A stretch of DNA of 64,000 bases, from assembly GCA_964542875.1 (NCBI GenBank), contig CAZIWA010000003.1, forward strand, positions 38,311 to 102,310, given 5' to 3'. The position numbers and the translations under genes were made by a program. The DNA comes from CAZGOM01 sp964542875. Its GTDB lineage: Bacteria > Planctomycetota > Phycisphaerae > Phycisphaerales > Phycisphaeraceae. This document shows positions 36,795 through 44,813 of this stretch, one piece after another; position 1 is the first letter of the stretch, and every line of letters starts with the position of its first letter. The notes beneath the pieces are model-generated. The model worked only from the letters and a program-made list of their open reading frames with translations. It was not told the origin of the DNA and did not search any database.

Positions 36795-37976
36795 TTACTT
36801 GGCCTTGGGTTCAACGTTGGTGACGAACTTCCACGCGCCGTTTTTCATACCGAGGATGACCGCGGGCTTGGAGGCGTTGCGGTTTTTGTCCAGGGTGATG
36901 GTGCCGGTGATGCCTTTGAAGTCCTTGGTTTTGGCGATTTCAGCGGCGAGGGCTTTGCCGGAGGTGTTGGGGGCGCGGTCGAGGGCTTCCATGAGGATGT
37001 TGGCTGCGTCGTAGCCGAGAACGGCCATGGCGCCGGGTTCTTCGCCCCACTTGGCCTTGTAACGGGCGATGAACTCTTTGACTTCGGGGCGAGAGTCTTC
37101 ATCGGAGTAGTGGTTGGAGTAGTACCAGCCCTGGAGGGAGTCGGCGAACTTGAGGGTTTCGGGGGAGTCCCAGCCGTCGCCGCCGGTGAAGGGGATGTTG
37201 AGGCCCAGTTCCTTGGCCTTACGGGAGATGGGGCCCAGTTCGGCGTAGTAAGCGGGGAGGAAGACGGCGTCGGGCTTGGCGTCACGGATGGTGGTGAGCT
37301 GCGCGGTGTATTCGCTGTCGCCGGATTTGTAGGACTGGACGGTGAGGACCTGCCCACCCATTTCGGTAAAGGCCTTGATGAACTCGTCCTTGAGGCCGGT
37401 GGAGTAGGCCTGGGACTGGTCGTACATGACAGCGACCTTGCGGGCCTTGAGGTTGTCGTAGAGGAACTGCGCGTTGACGGGGCCCTGGAAGGAGTCGGTG
37501 AAGCAGGCGCGGAAGATCATGTCGCCTTCGAGGGTGACTTTGTCGTTGGTGGATGCGGGGGAGATCATCGGGACGCCGGAGGCCTGGGCGATCTTGGAGG
37601 CCACGATGGACCGGCTGGAGGCGACTTCGCCCAGCAGGGCGATGACCTTGTCCTGAGCGATCAGGCGCTGGACGGCCTGGCTGGTGATGTCGGTTTTGCT
37701 GCCGGTGTCGAGGGTGGTGAGTTCGACTTGTTTGCCTTTGACGCCGCCTTTGGCGTTGCGTTCCTCGATGGCGAGGCGGATGCCTTTATTGGTTTGCTGG
37801 CCCCAGGTGGAGGAGTCGCCGGTCATCGAGGAGAATTCGCCGACCTTGATGGTTTCGCCGCCGGTTTTGGTGGCGGTGCCGGATTCGGGTTTGGAATCGC
37901 AGCCTGAATTGAGAAGTGAAGCGCTTGCGAGAAGCGTGAGGCCAATGCACCAGAAAACGGATTTGGTTAAACCCAT
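36795..37976 (-). CDS. Second branched-chain amino acid-type substrate-binding lipoprotein
   Basis: A protein of 393 residues with a Sec-type lipoprotein signal, lipobox LLNSGC (Cys26). The mature domain starts IKVGEFSSMTGDSSTWGQQT; PMISPASTNDKVTLEGDM and FLPAYYAELGPISRKAKEL mark the two lobes. It is related to, but clearly different from, the adjacent LivK-like protein (different leader and ligand-loop residues), so the two probably give the transporter two substrate ranges. The start has AAGGAG 8 nt upstream. It heads the operon; a palindrome and a TATAAT lie upstream. Confidence 0.88.
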   Translation of the reverse strand: MGLTKSVFWCIGLTLLASASLLNSGCDSKPESGTATKTGGETIKVGEFSSMTGDSSTWGQQTNKGIRLAIEERNAKGGVKGKQVELTTLDTGSKTDITSQAVQRLIAQDKVIALLGEVASSRSIVASKIAQASGVPMISPASTNDKVTLEGDMIFRACFTDSFQGPVNAQFLYDNLKARKVAVMYDQSQAYSTGLKDEFIKAFTEMGGQVLTVQSYKSGDSEYTAQLTTIRDAKPDAVFLPAYYAELGPISRKAKELGLNIPFTGGDGWDSPETLKFADSLQGWYYSNHYSDEDSRPEVKEFIARYKAKWGEEPGAMAVLGYDAANILMEALDRAPNTSGKALAAEIAKTKDFKGITGTITLDKNRNASKPAVILGMKNGAWKFVTNVEPKAK

Positions 37977-38057
37977 GGGTCGATCTCCTTATCGGCTCAG
38001 AGTGATTTTGAATTGAGGTCGGCGTTCCGTGCTGACCGAGTGGCCGGGGGTGATTTA

Positions 38058-38100
38058 TTGTTCAGTTGAACAAGTTATCAGCATGCCAAGGGGGATTATA
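38058..38100 (-). promoter_or_regulatory. Possible promoter -10 with adjacent operator palindrome for the liv operon
   Basis: On the minus strand a perfect TATAAT (38100-38095) is followed about 21 nt downstream by the palindrome TTGTTCA-GT-TGAACAA (38073-38058). No good -35 is seen, so the promoter is tentative; the palindrome is exact and well placed to bind a dimeric repressor. Confidence 0.4.
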
Positions 38101-38198
38101 GCGTGAGTTGCGCGGAGTTGAGGGGAGATTTTGGCAAATAAGAGAGCGGGGAGAGTGGGATTTACGACAAAGGGGGAATTTATGAGAGGAGTTGAGGC

Positions 38199-38260
38199 GT
38201 TGGCGCGGGCAAGACACAGCACTGCTTTGGGCTGTGGCTGCGCCATCCGGAAATTAGGGA
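38199..38260 (-). repeat. Post-stop repeat family, copy after the second sialidase-fold gene
   Basis: It starts 5 nt after the stop at 38266. The GACACAGCACTGC core is intact, while the opposite hairpin arm is degenerate. Confidence 0.7.
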
Positions 38261-38265
38261 AAATA

Positions 38266-39393
38266 TCAGGCGAGGAGGTCGGTGAGCTTGATTCGCGAGA
38301 CGGTGAGCCGGTCGAGGACGCCTTGGGTGGTGATGCCGCCTGAGCAGTAGGCCAGCAGGACCCAATCGCCGATGAACTCAACGGCGCAGTAGCAGTAGCC
38401 GTGGTTGGGGTCGGGTTCGAGCAGCTTGTGCTTTTTCCAGGTTTTGCCGTCGTTGGTGCTGATGGCGCAGGCCAGGGGAGTGCGGAACTTGGCGATCTTC
38501 GCGGGTGTGCCCAGGTTGTAGCGGTCGGAGCGATCGTTCCAGATGGCGAGGAGGGTGTTGGTGCCGGGGATCTTCCGGAGCGACATCGGGCTGGTTGGGG
38601 AGACGAAGTGCTTCCAGGGTTTGATCTGGCTCCAGGTCATGCCCTGGTCAGCGCTTGTGGCGTACCACTGATGGCTCATGGTGCCTTCCGGGCCGGGGGG
38701 AATGCCGGCGCGGGTCCACATGAGGAGGCGGCCGTCGGAGAGCTCCACAATGCCGGGCTCCTGCAGGCCGCGGCCGTTGGGGAAGCTGACGAAGCACTGG
38801 TTGACGGATTCAAACCAGTGCTGGGTGTCGTCGGAGAAAAGCATGCTGCACATGGCTGAGGGGTTGTACACGACTTGAGTGCGGGTTTGGCCGGGTGGGA
38901 GGAATGACTGCGTCCGATAAGTATGGACGCAGAGCGGGATGGCGATGCGGCCTGAGGCGAGCTGGATGATCCGGTCGTTGTTTACATTGAAGTAGCCGGG
39001 AGCGTGAAGGATGCGCTGGGCGGGGGTGAAAGTTTGAGCTTCGTCGGTGCTGTAGCGGACCCAGATGGAACTGGCGTAGTTGTCGTCGACGCCGGCGTGG
39101 TCTTTGCGGAGGTTAACGAGCGCGATGCGGCCGTCTGCCAAGCGCAGGAAAGAGGGGCACATGACGTTCGTGTCGCCTTCCATGGGGACGAGAATCCGGT
39201 CATCGGTTGACCAGGTCAGGCCCTGGTCATCGGAGTATCGGCTGGCAATGACGGCGGGGCCGTGGTCGGATTTGCTGGAGCTGAATTTGCAATAGGCAAG
39301 AAGGACACGCCCGGATTTGAGCGTGACGAAAGTGCCTTCGCTGTTGCGCTTATTTTCGGGAGTGGGAGGGAGATCGAGGGTGCGTTGCAGCAT
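38266..39393 (-). CDS. Sialidase-fold (BNR_2) protein
   Basis: A protein of 375 residues from the ATG at 39393; the frame is open a further 78 codons upstream but overlaps the pseudopilin-like gene and is not conserved in style. Asp-box-like motifs recur as SDDQGLTW, STDEAQTF, SADQGMTW and STNDGKTW, as in a six-bladed propeller. GTFVTLKSGRVLLAY and RIIQLASGRIAIPL are typical BNR_2 strands. There is no signal peptide. Its start lies 10 nt after the stop of the pseudopilin-like gene, so the two are probably co-transcribed. Activity (sialidase or other) is unproven. It is a distant relative of the product at 27990-29093. Confidence 0.8.
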   Translation of the reverse strand: MLQRTLDLPPTPENKRNSEGTFVTLKSGRVLLAYCKFSSSKSDHGPAVIASRYSDDQGLTWSTDDRILVPMEGDTNVMCPSFLRLADGRIALVNLRKDHAGVDDNYASSIWVRYSTDEAQTFTPAQRILHAPGYFNVNNDRIIQLASGRIAIPLCVHTYRTQSFLPPGQTRTQVVYNPSAMCSMLFSDDTQHWFESVNQCFVSFPNGRGLQEPGIVELSDGRLLMWTRAGIPPGPEGTMSHQWYATSADQGMTWSQIKPWKHFVSPTSPMSLRKIPGTNTLLAIWNDRSDRYNLGTPAKIAKFRTPLACAISTNDGKTWKKHKLLEPDPNHGYCYCAVEFIGDWVLLAYCSGGITTQGVLDRLTVSRIKLTDLLA

Positions 39394-39403
39394 GCGCGGA
39401 ATG

Positions 39404-40156
39404 TTACCAGTAGAGGTAATGGTATTGACGGCGGAAGCGGTAGGTGGTGGCTTCCATGGGTTTCCATTTGGCGGAGAGGTCAGCGGACATGAAGTTGCCG
39501 CCTGCGGAGCGCTTGAGAGGGTCGTTGTCGGTGAAGTGGTTGGGGGCGACGTAGGGATGAAGCACGCCGTTGATGTCGCCGTAGCGGACGTAGAGGCCGG
39601 GGGTGGTGGGGGCGTTGGTGATGGCACCGCGGGTCATGTCGGACATGAGGGGGGTGTCGTAGGGGAGGTTGGTCATGGTCCGCTTGGGGAGCGGGCGGTG
39701 GGTGGGGAGGTCGGATTCGGAGGAGTAGGTGTAGCCATACCATTCGGTGGGGCCCGCGGCGCCGTAGCCGCCATTGTAGAAGTAGCTCATGACGAGGGTG
39801 GGGTCGCTGCCGTCGAAGTGGGCTTTGTAGTCGGATGTTGGGCAGGTGAGTGCTTTGAGATTCCAGCCCAGGTCTTGAAGGTCTTGCCAGAGGCGGCCGG
39901 TTCGGGGGATGGAGGTGATGACATGGAACTCGCGCTGCGAGCCCATGCCGGGAAACCATTCCTTGTTGGCGTCTGCGTACTGGGCGAGCGTGATGCCGGA
40001 TTGGCGCAGTTGGCTGGCGCAGATGGTGCGCTTGGCGTTTTCCCGGGCGCTTGAGAGGGCCGGGAGCATGACGGCCAGGAGCAGCGCGATGATGGAAATG
40101 ACAACGAGCAACTCAACGAGCGTGAAACCCCGGAGGCGTGTGGAGGGGAGGGACAT
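39404..40156 (-). CDS. Pseudopilin-like protein co-transcribed with a sialidase-fold gene
   Basis: A protein of 250 residues starting MSLPSTRLRGFTLVELLVV, with a canonical Gly-Phe prepilin cleavage site and a long hydrophobic helix (ISIIALLLAVMLPAL). The soluble domain is Tyr/Trp-rich and ends in FMSADLSAKWKP, where the usual DG is replaced by AD. It is the first gene of a likely two-gene unit with the BNR_2 protein. It is probably processed by the same prepilin peptidase as the type II secretion pseudopilins. The function is unknown. Confidence 0.78.
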   Translation of the reverse strand: MSLPSTRLRGFTLVELLVVISIIALLLAVMLPALSSARENAKRTICASQLRQSGITLAQYADANKEWFPGMGSQREFHVITSIPRTGRLWQDLQDLGWNLKALTCPTSDYKAHFDGSDPTLVMSYFYNGGYGAAGPTEWYGYTYSSESDLPTHRPLPKRTMTNLPYDTPLMSDMTRGAITNAPTTPGLYVRYGDINGVLHPYVAPNHFTDNDPLKRSAGGNFMSADLSAKWKPMEATTYRFRRQYHYLYW

Positions 40157-40347
40157 GATTGAAGGCCTCGAATTGGATTAAGTGATACGGGAGATGGTGC
40201 GAAGTGTAGTTCTGACAGGTTAGTGGCTTGTGAACGCGTTGCAAGAGGTAAAGAGTTAAAGATTTGAAGGTTACGTGATGGTCTGGCCGCGTTTTATCGT
40301 GGCTTTTCCATGTTTTGGAATACCGGTGGCGACAACATACCGGAGGC

Positions 40348-41178
40348 TTAGGCCCGAGGTCTGGTTAACTCGTACAAGAAGACCGCGGCGGCGATGGAGA
40401 TGTTGAGGGAGTCCGTGCCGTGGTGCATGGGGATGGTGACTTTGGAATCCAGGAGGGCCAACTCTTTGGGGCCAAGGCCCTGGGCTTCATTGCCCAGGAG
40501 GAGAGCGGTTTTCACGGGGGGCGTGAATGAGGTGAGGGGGGTGGCCTGGTCGTCGAGAACGGTGCCGACGAGTTGGTAGCCGTATTGGTGTTTGAGGGCG
40601 AGGAGGTCTTGTTTGATGTTTTTGGATTGGTAGATGGGGAGGGAGAAGACGTTGCCCATGGAGACGCGGATGGAGCGGCGCCAGAAAGGGTCGCAGGCGG
40701 TTTCACCGAAGATGAGGGCCTGAGCGCCGAAAGCGGCGGCGATGCGGATGATGGAGCCGGCGTTGTCGACGTTGCTGATGTCAGGGCAGACGACGATGGT
40801 CTGGGCGGCGGGGTGGACGGGGGTGCCGTGAATCTGGGCGAAGAGATGTTGGAGGGTGAAGGTGGATTTTCTGCGGCCACAGGCGAGAAGGCCGGAGTGG
40901 AATTTGAAGCCGATGACGGATTCAAGGGTTTCGTTGGAGCCGACATAGACAGGGACGGCGGGCGGAACCTGGGGTTCGATTTCCTTCAGGCGCGATTGCG
41001 AGAGAAGGACGGAGACGGTTTGGTAAGAGGAGCACATGAGCCGGAGGGAGGTGTTCAGGCCTTCGGCGATGAAGAGATCGCCCATGGCGGCGAGCTCGCG
41101 GTCTTTGAGGTCGCGAAAGCAGGCGACGCGGTGGTCGTCCATGGAGGTGATGGGGAAGATGCGGGAGGGGTCGTGCAT
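40348..41178 (-). CDS. SpoU/TrmH-family RNA 2'-O-methyltransferase
   Basis: A cytoplasmic SPOUT enzyme of 276 residues. Motif 1 is NVDNAGSIIR (about 138-147), motif 2 LLLGNEAQGL (about 228-237) and motif 3 IPMHHGTDSLNISIAAA (about 250-266), which together form the deep trefoil knot that binds S-adenosylmethionine. The N-terminal ~100 residues resemble the SpoU substrate-binding domain. It methylates a 2'-OH in rRNA or tRNA; the exact site is unknown. In motif 3 the family usually has Ser-Leu-Asn-Val, so Asn-Ile is a conservative change. It is divergent from a small hypothetical gene. Confidence 0.9.
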   Translation of the reverse strand: MHDPSRIFPITSMDDHRVACFRDLKDRELAAMGDLFIAEGLNTSLRLMCSSYQTVSVLLSQSRLKEIEPQVPPAVPVYVGSNETLESVIGFKFHSGLLACGRRKSTFTLQHLFAQIHGTPVHPAAQTIVVCPDISNVDNAGSIIRIAAAFGAQALIFGETACDPFWRRSIRVSMGNVFSLPIYQSKNIKQDLLALKHQYGYQLVGTVLDDQATPLTSFTPPVKTALLLGNEAQGLGPKELALLDSKVTIPMHHGTDSLNISIAAAVFLYELTRPRA

Positions 41179-41313
41179 GGGATGGTAGATGGTAGATGTT
41201 GGGTGGGGGAAATGAAAGAGTCCCGCGTCCAGCGTCCAGAGTTTGGAGTTTGGGGTGTTGGGATATTGCGGCGGTGCGGTGTATTGTTGGGGAATTGAAA
41301 GTGGAGGTCCGGG

Positions 41314-41787
41314 ATGGGTGTGACGCTGGAATGTGAATCAAAGTCGTGGTTTAGCTGGGAGTTTGATGTCCGAGGCGCTGCATCGGGTGACGGAGAGGTC
41401 CGCGTAAGCCGCTGGACTGAGACGGGCAGCCTTGTTTTAGGAGGCAAGGAATATGAAGTGGTGAAACATGGAATGTTCAGTGGGACATGGACACTGGAGC
41501 ATGATGGAGAAGTGGTGGCGACGGCGATCAAACCCAACCCCATGACCCGGCGCTTTGCCGTGGAAATGGAGCGCGGCGGCGGGTTTGTGGTGTGCGCGCG
41601 GAGTGTGTTTACGCGTGGGTTTGATGTGATCAAGGACGATGAGGTCGTGGGAAGCATCCTGCCGGCGGGGATATTCAGCTTGCGGGCCACGATCGAGTGT
41701 GAATCCAAGGCTATTCCGGAGATCGGTCTGCTCTTTTCGTTTTGGTTATATCTATTGATGCAGAAAAGGAATAAGAATAATTGTTAG
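41314..41787 (+). CDS. Small protein of unknown function (possibly tubby/LURP-like beta fold)
   Basis: A protein of 157 residues with GGAGG 6 nt upstream of the ATG. Alternating strands with repeating phrases such as SGTWTLEHDGEVVATAIK and GFDVIKDDEVVG suggest an antiparallel beta barrel; proteins of this style include LURP/tubby-like scaffolds, but this is a guess. The C-terminus has a hydrophobic stretch (LLFSFWLYLLM) followed by basic residues, so it may be tail-anchored. There is no signal peptide and no catalytic motif. It lies alone between the RNA methyltransferase gene and the sigma-factor operon. Confidence 0.6.
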   Translation: MGVTLECESKSWFSWEFDVRGAASGDGEVRVSRWTETGSLVLGGKEYEVVKHGMFSGTWTLEHDGEVVATAIKPNPMTRRFAVEMERGGGFVVCARSVFTRGFDVIKDDEVVGSILPAGIFSLRATIECESKAIPEIGLLFSFWLYLLMQKRNKNNC

Positions 41788-41902
41788 TGGTTTTATTGAG
41801 GGTTTGAAAAGATTTTTTCCGGGTGAGGGAAGTTTTTGGGCGGGGATTGCAACCAATAGGGTGTGAGACAGGATCGACCGACCGGTTGTTGGAGACCCGA
41901 AG

Positions 41903-42451
41903 TTGGAGAACCAGGGTTTGCAGCCAACGGATGGAGAGCTTGTCGAGCGTGCTCAAGGCGGTGACCTGAGCGCTTTCGACGTGCTGGTGGACCGGCATGT
42001 CAATGGACTCTACGGGATGGCCTTCATGATGGTTTCCCGAAGAGAAGACGCCGAAGACATCGTTCAGGAGACGCTCCTGGCGGTGCACCAGGGCCTGGGG
42101 AAGTTTGAAGGCCGGTCGGCTTTCAAGACCTGGGCCGTGGGGATCCTGATGCGCCAGGCGGCAATGCACCTGAGGAAGCGGACGATGAAAATCGGATCGC
42201 TTGAAGGGGTGGAGCCGATGGACAAGGGCGCAGGGAACCAGGCCAGGCAAGCCGACGCCAGGATCGACCTGGCGCAGATCCTGGCGAAAGTGAGCGTGGA
42301 GCACCGGGAAGTATTGGTGCTGCGCGAGATCCAGGGCCTTTCGTATGACGAGATGGCCCAGGTGCTGGAGGTGCCCAGAGGGACGGTGGAGTCCCGGTTG
42401 TTTCGGGCCAGAGCGGAGCTGAAGCGGGCCGCAGGACAAGGGGATGGGTAA
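41903..42451 (+). CDS. ECF-type RNA polymerase sigma factor
   Basis: A protein of 182 residues. I chose the TTG at 41903 because GGAG lies 8 nt upstream and no ATG fits. Region 2 (AFDVLVDRHVNGLYGMAF, then REDAEDIVQETLLAVHQGL) binds core polymerase and the -10 box. Region 4 (VLVLREIQGLSYDEMAQVLE, then VPRGTVESRLFRARAELKR) is the helix-turn-helix for the -35. There is no region 1 or 3, as expected for an ECF factor. It is followed by a zinc-finger anti-sigma gene, a classic regulatory pair. A TTG start may keep its level low. Its target genes are not shown; the next operon is a guess. Confidence 0.92.
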   Translation: MENQGLQPTDGELVERAQGGDLSAFDVLVDRHVNGLYGMAFMMVSRREDAEDIVQETLLAVHQGLGKFEGRSAFKTWAVGILMRQAAMHLRKRTMKIGSLEGVEPMDKGAGNQARQADARIDLAQILAKVSVEHREVLVLREIQGLSYDEMAQVLEVPRGTVESRLFRARAELKRAAGQGDG

Positions 42452-42522
42452 GAAGGCTGGATGAATACCGGGGCCGGACAAGTCCGAGACGCAGTGAACA
42501 AGACGCAGGAACAGGTGGATAT

Positions 42523-43044
42523 ATGAATGAGCATCCTGAAAAAACAACGCTGATGGCTTACCAGGATGGTGAGCTTGCGGGCCAGGCGCGCACGGATGTG
42601 GAACGGCATCTGGAAGCATGCGCGGCATGCCGGGGTGAAGCGGCGGGGATGAAAGACGTTTCCGGGCTGTTCAGCGATGCGCGGGCCATGCAGGCGCCTT
42701 CGGGCCTGGCGGGAAGAATCAAACTGGCGGCGCGCGAACGCGGGGCCGCAGTGGCGGAAGTGGAAACAATCAAGATCGCCCGGTGGCTGACCTGGGCGTC
42801 GGCTGCGGTGCTGGCGATCTCCTGCGCGGGCGTGTGGATGAACCCGGTGACGCAGCAGACGCAAACCATCCGGACGTCCGTGGCCAGCGGGCCGGTGCGC
42901 TTTGACCCGGCAACGGTGCTGATGGTGGCTGACGCCGCTGCGGTGGCGACGCCGGGGAACGAGGACCGGCAGTTTGCACAGTGGATGGTGGCAGACCTTT
43001 CGGGCCGGCTTTCGCTGGCGGGAGAGACGGGCTCACATGATTAA
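42523..43044 (+). CDS. Zinc-finger (ZAS) anti-sigma factor
   Basis: A protein of 173 residues. The N-terminal ZAS domain has the H-x3-C-x2-C set in VERHLEACAACRG (about residues 26-38), preceded by LMAYQDGELAG. A single transmembrane helix (WLTWASAAVLAISCAGVWM, about residues 88-106) separates it from a ~65-residue periplasmic tail. It should hold the upstream sigma factor inactive at the membrane until a signal releases it. It lies 71 nt after the sigma gene, and its stop overlaps the next gene by 8 nt. Confidence 0.88.
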   Translation: MNEHPEKTTLMAYQDGELAGQARTDVERHLEACAACRGEAAGMKDVSGLFSDARAMQAPSGLAGRIKLAARERGAAVAEVETIKIARWLTWASAAVLAISCAGVWMNPVTQQTQTIRTSVASGPVRFDPATVLMVADAAAVATPGNEDRQFAQWMVADLSGRLSLAGETGSHD

Positions 43045-43663
43045 GACACGCATGACATTGACGCTGATGTTTATCGCGGCGTTCGTCGCAGGCATCTCGG
43101 TGGGGATCTTCGTCGAGCAGCGCACGGGCGAGCGGCATGGCCCAGGCTTTGGCCCAAGAGAATTGGGCCCTGGCGGGCAAGGGAACGGCCCTGGCCCCGG
43201 AGGCCCCGGCGGCGGGCGCGGCGCATCCTGGCTGACGACAACGCTGTCACTGACTCCGGCGCAGGAGCAGGAAACGCTCAAGATCTGGAGCGGGCTGGAG
43301 CGCACGGGCCGGCAGGAAGAGTTTGATAAGCGCAAGGCTTTGCAGAAACAGCGTGACGATTCGGTGAAGGCACTGGTGCCCGGGGACAAGCATGCAGAGC
43401 TGGAGAAGATCCATGAGCTCTACAACCAACAATCCAATGAACTCAGCGATCAGCGGCGCAAGGCCTTTGACGCCGCGGTGGAGAAGACCAAGGCGATCCT
43501 GACCGCGGATCAACGGGAAAAGTACGAAGAGATTCTGGCTCGCAGGCCTGGCCCCGGCGGGCCAGGCGGCCGGCGCGGCCCCGGACCCGGACCCGGAGGC
43601 GCTCCCGGCGGCGGGCCCACGACACGGCCCGCGGAAACGCGCCCTGCTGCGGGAGAGCCGTAA
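43037..43663 (+). CDS. Membrane-anchored Spy/CpxP-like periplasmic protein with Gly/Pro-rich segments
   Basis: A protein of 208 residues. An N-terminal signal anchor (MTLTLMFIAAFVAGISVGIFV) leads to a Gly/Pro-rich stretch (~40-62), then a helical domain with two LTxxQ motifs, LTPAQ (about 73) and LTADQ (about 155), which are typical of Spy/CpxP/ZraP proteins. The last 40 residues are again Gly/Pro-rich. The family senses metal or envelope stress or chaperones periplasmic proteins. The ATG overlaps the anti-sigma gene, so it may act as a periplasmic sensor for that pair. Both low-complexity segments look like flexible linkers. Confidence 0.78.
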   Translation: MIKTRMTLTLMFIAAFVAGISVGIFVEQRTGERHGPGFGPRELGPGGQGNGPGPGGPGGGRGASWLTTTLSLTPAQEQETLKIWSGLERTGRQEEFDKRKALQKQRDDSVKALVPGDKHAELEKIHELYNQQSNELSDQRRKAFDAAVEKTKAILTADQREKYEEILARRPGPGGPGGRRGPGPGPGGAPGGGPTTRPAETRPAAGEP

Positions 43664-43813
43664 GAAGACATCAAGACATGCTCACGCAGACGAGAGCATG
43701 GCAGCACGAGTTTCGGGAAAACGCATTTGTCTGGGGGTGGGTGATCGGCGGCCTATGTTGGGCTGACGAAAGTGTTTGAAGAATCAGTTTGGACCTTTTG
43801 CAGGAGATTGATC

Positions 43814-44398
43814 ATGAACAAGGCGCAGAAAATGGTGTTGGCACTTGCAGGCGTGGGCCTGATGGCCATTGGCAGCAGCGTGCTGGTCGCCCAGGATGGC
43901 GGCGGAGGCGGCGGCGGCGGTGGCGGCGGTCGGCAGGGCGGCGGTGGCGGCGGCGGGCGCGGGAACTTCAACCCCGAAGAAATGCGCAAGCAGATGACCG
44001 AACGCATCAAGGGCGAACTGGCTGCAAGCGACGAAGACTGGAAGGCGATCGGGCCTGCGGTTGAAAAAGTCATGAAGCTCCAGCAGGAGAACATGATGGG
44101 CCGCTTTGGCGGCGGGCGCGGCGGTCGTGGCGGCGGTCCCGGCGGCGGTGGCCCCGGTGGCGGCGGCGACAATGCCAACCGTCCTCCTGAATCCGAAGTG
44201 CAGAAGGCCAAGAACGAACTCAACAAGCTCCTGGAAGACAAGGGCGCAACCAACGAGGACATCAAGGCCAAGGTGGCTGCGCTGCGCAGCGCGCGCGAAA
44301 AGTCCAAGCATGACCTGAGCAAGGCGCAAGCCGACCTCAAGGAACTGCTGACTCCCCGCCAGGAAGCCGTGCTGGTGAACTCCGGCATGCTGGAATAA
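43814..44398 (+). CDS. Gly-rich exported protein with LTxxQ motif
   Basis: A protein of 194 residues from the ATG at 43814, which has AGGAG 7 nt upstream. A signal peptide ends near VLVAQD (about residue 28), followed by a Gly-rich tract of ~30 residues broken by RQ, a second Gly-rich tract near residues 97-117, and polar helices between and after them. LLTPRQEAVL near the end resembles the LTxxQ motif of the Spy-like neighbour. It is probably periplasmic. It lies 150 nt downstream of the Spy-like gene on the same strand and may belong to the same regulon. Confidence 0.72.
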   Translation: MNKAQKMVLALAGVGLMAIGSSVLVAQDGGGGGGGGGGGRQGGGGGGGRGNFNPEEMRKQMTERIKGELAASDEDWKAIGPAVEKVMKLQQENMMGRFGGGRGGRGGGPGGGGPGGGGDNANRPPESEVQKAKNELNKLLEDKGATNEDIKAKVAALRSAREKSKHDLSKAQADLKELLTPRQEAVLVNSGMLE

Positions 44399-44813
44399 GC
44401 GGCTAAGACCCAAGCCGGTGACGTGCCTTGCGGCGCAGCCAGGGCTTGGAGGCGGAGGGAATCACGGGTGTCCCCAAAGGCGTGAAAGCCTGAAGGCGAA
44501 CCGGATTCCTGAGCCTCTAAGCCTTGGGGGGGAGATGCGGGTTTGATTGATTGAAGCTCTTATGCAGAGAAGATTTTTTCAGCACCCATCGAGGGGGCTG
44601 AAAATGAAGAAGAAGAAGCAATTAAATGATCGTTGACCGGGGGCTGCGCTCGAAGACTCGCTGACCCCCGGCTACGTGCCATCGCCCCGCTGGGGCGCAG
44701 AGAGATGCCCGATGCGCAAACGTGAAAATGCAAGCGAGTCTGCAACGTTGCTACAGATTCGTTTGACCGCACGATAATGTTTCGAGCCTCGACCGATAAC
44801 CCTGAGTCACATC
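44399..44813. other. Gene-free stretch before the secretion operon
   Basis: This 415-nt region has no convincing coding frame. It contains a CCGGGGG/CCCCCGG inverted repeat (44637-44671) with a 21-nt loop and a possible promoter near 44748-44778. I could not match it to a known riboswitch. Confidence 0.6.
44748..44778 (+). promoter_or_regulatory. Possible promoter of the type II secretion operon
   Basis: TTGCTA (44748-44753) and GATAAT (44773-44778) are separated by 19 nt, 36 nt before the ATG at 44814. The spacing is long, so confidence is low. Confidence 0.3.

Noticed and set aside
36606..37907. 433-codon plus-strand frame opposite the second binding-protein gene
   Set aside because: Low-complexity Gly/Val/Asp composition and full overlap with a clear lipoprotein gene.
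38131..38343. 70-codon plus-strand frame near the sialidase-fold gene stop
   Set aside because: It runs through a repeat copy into the antisense of a real gene, with no start signal.
44637..44671. CCGGGGG/CCCCCGG inverted repeat as a riboswitch or terminator
   Set aside because: The loop is long and GC-rich, no T run follows, and no known riboswitch core was recognised; it is kept only as a note in the intergenic entry.
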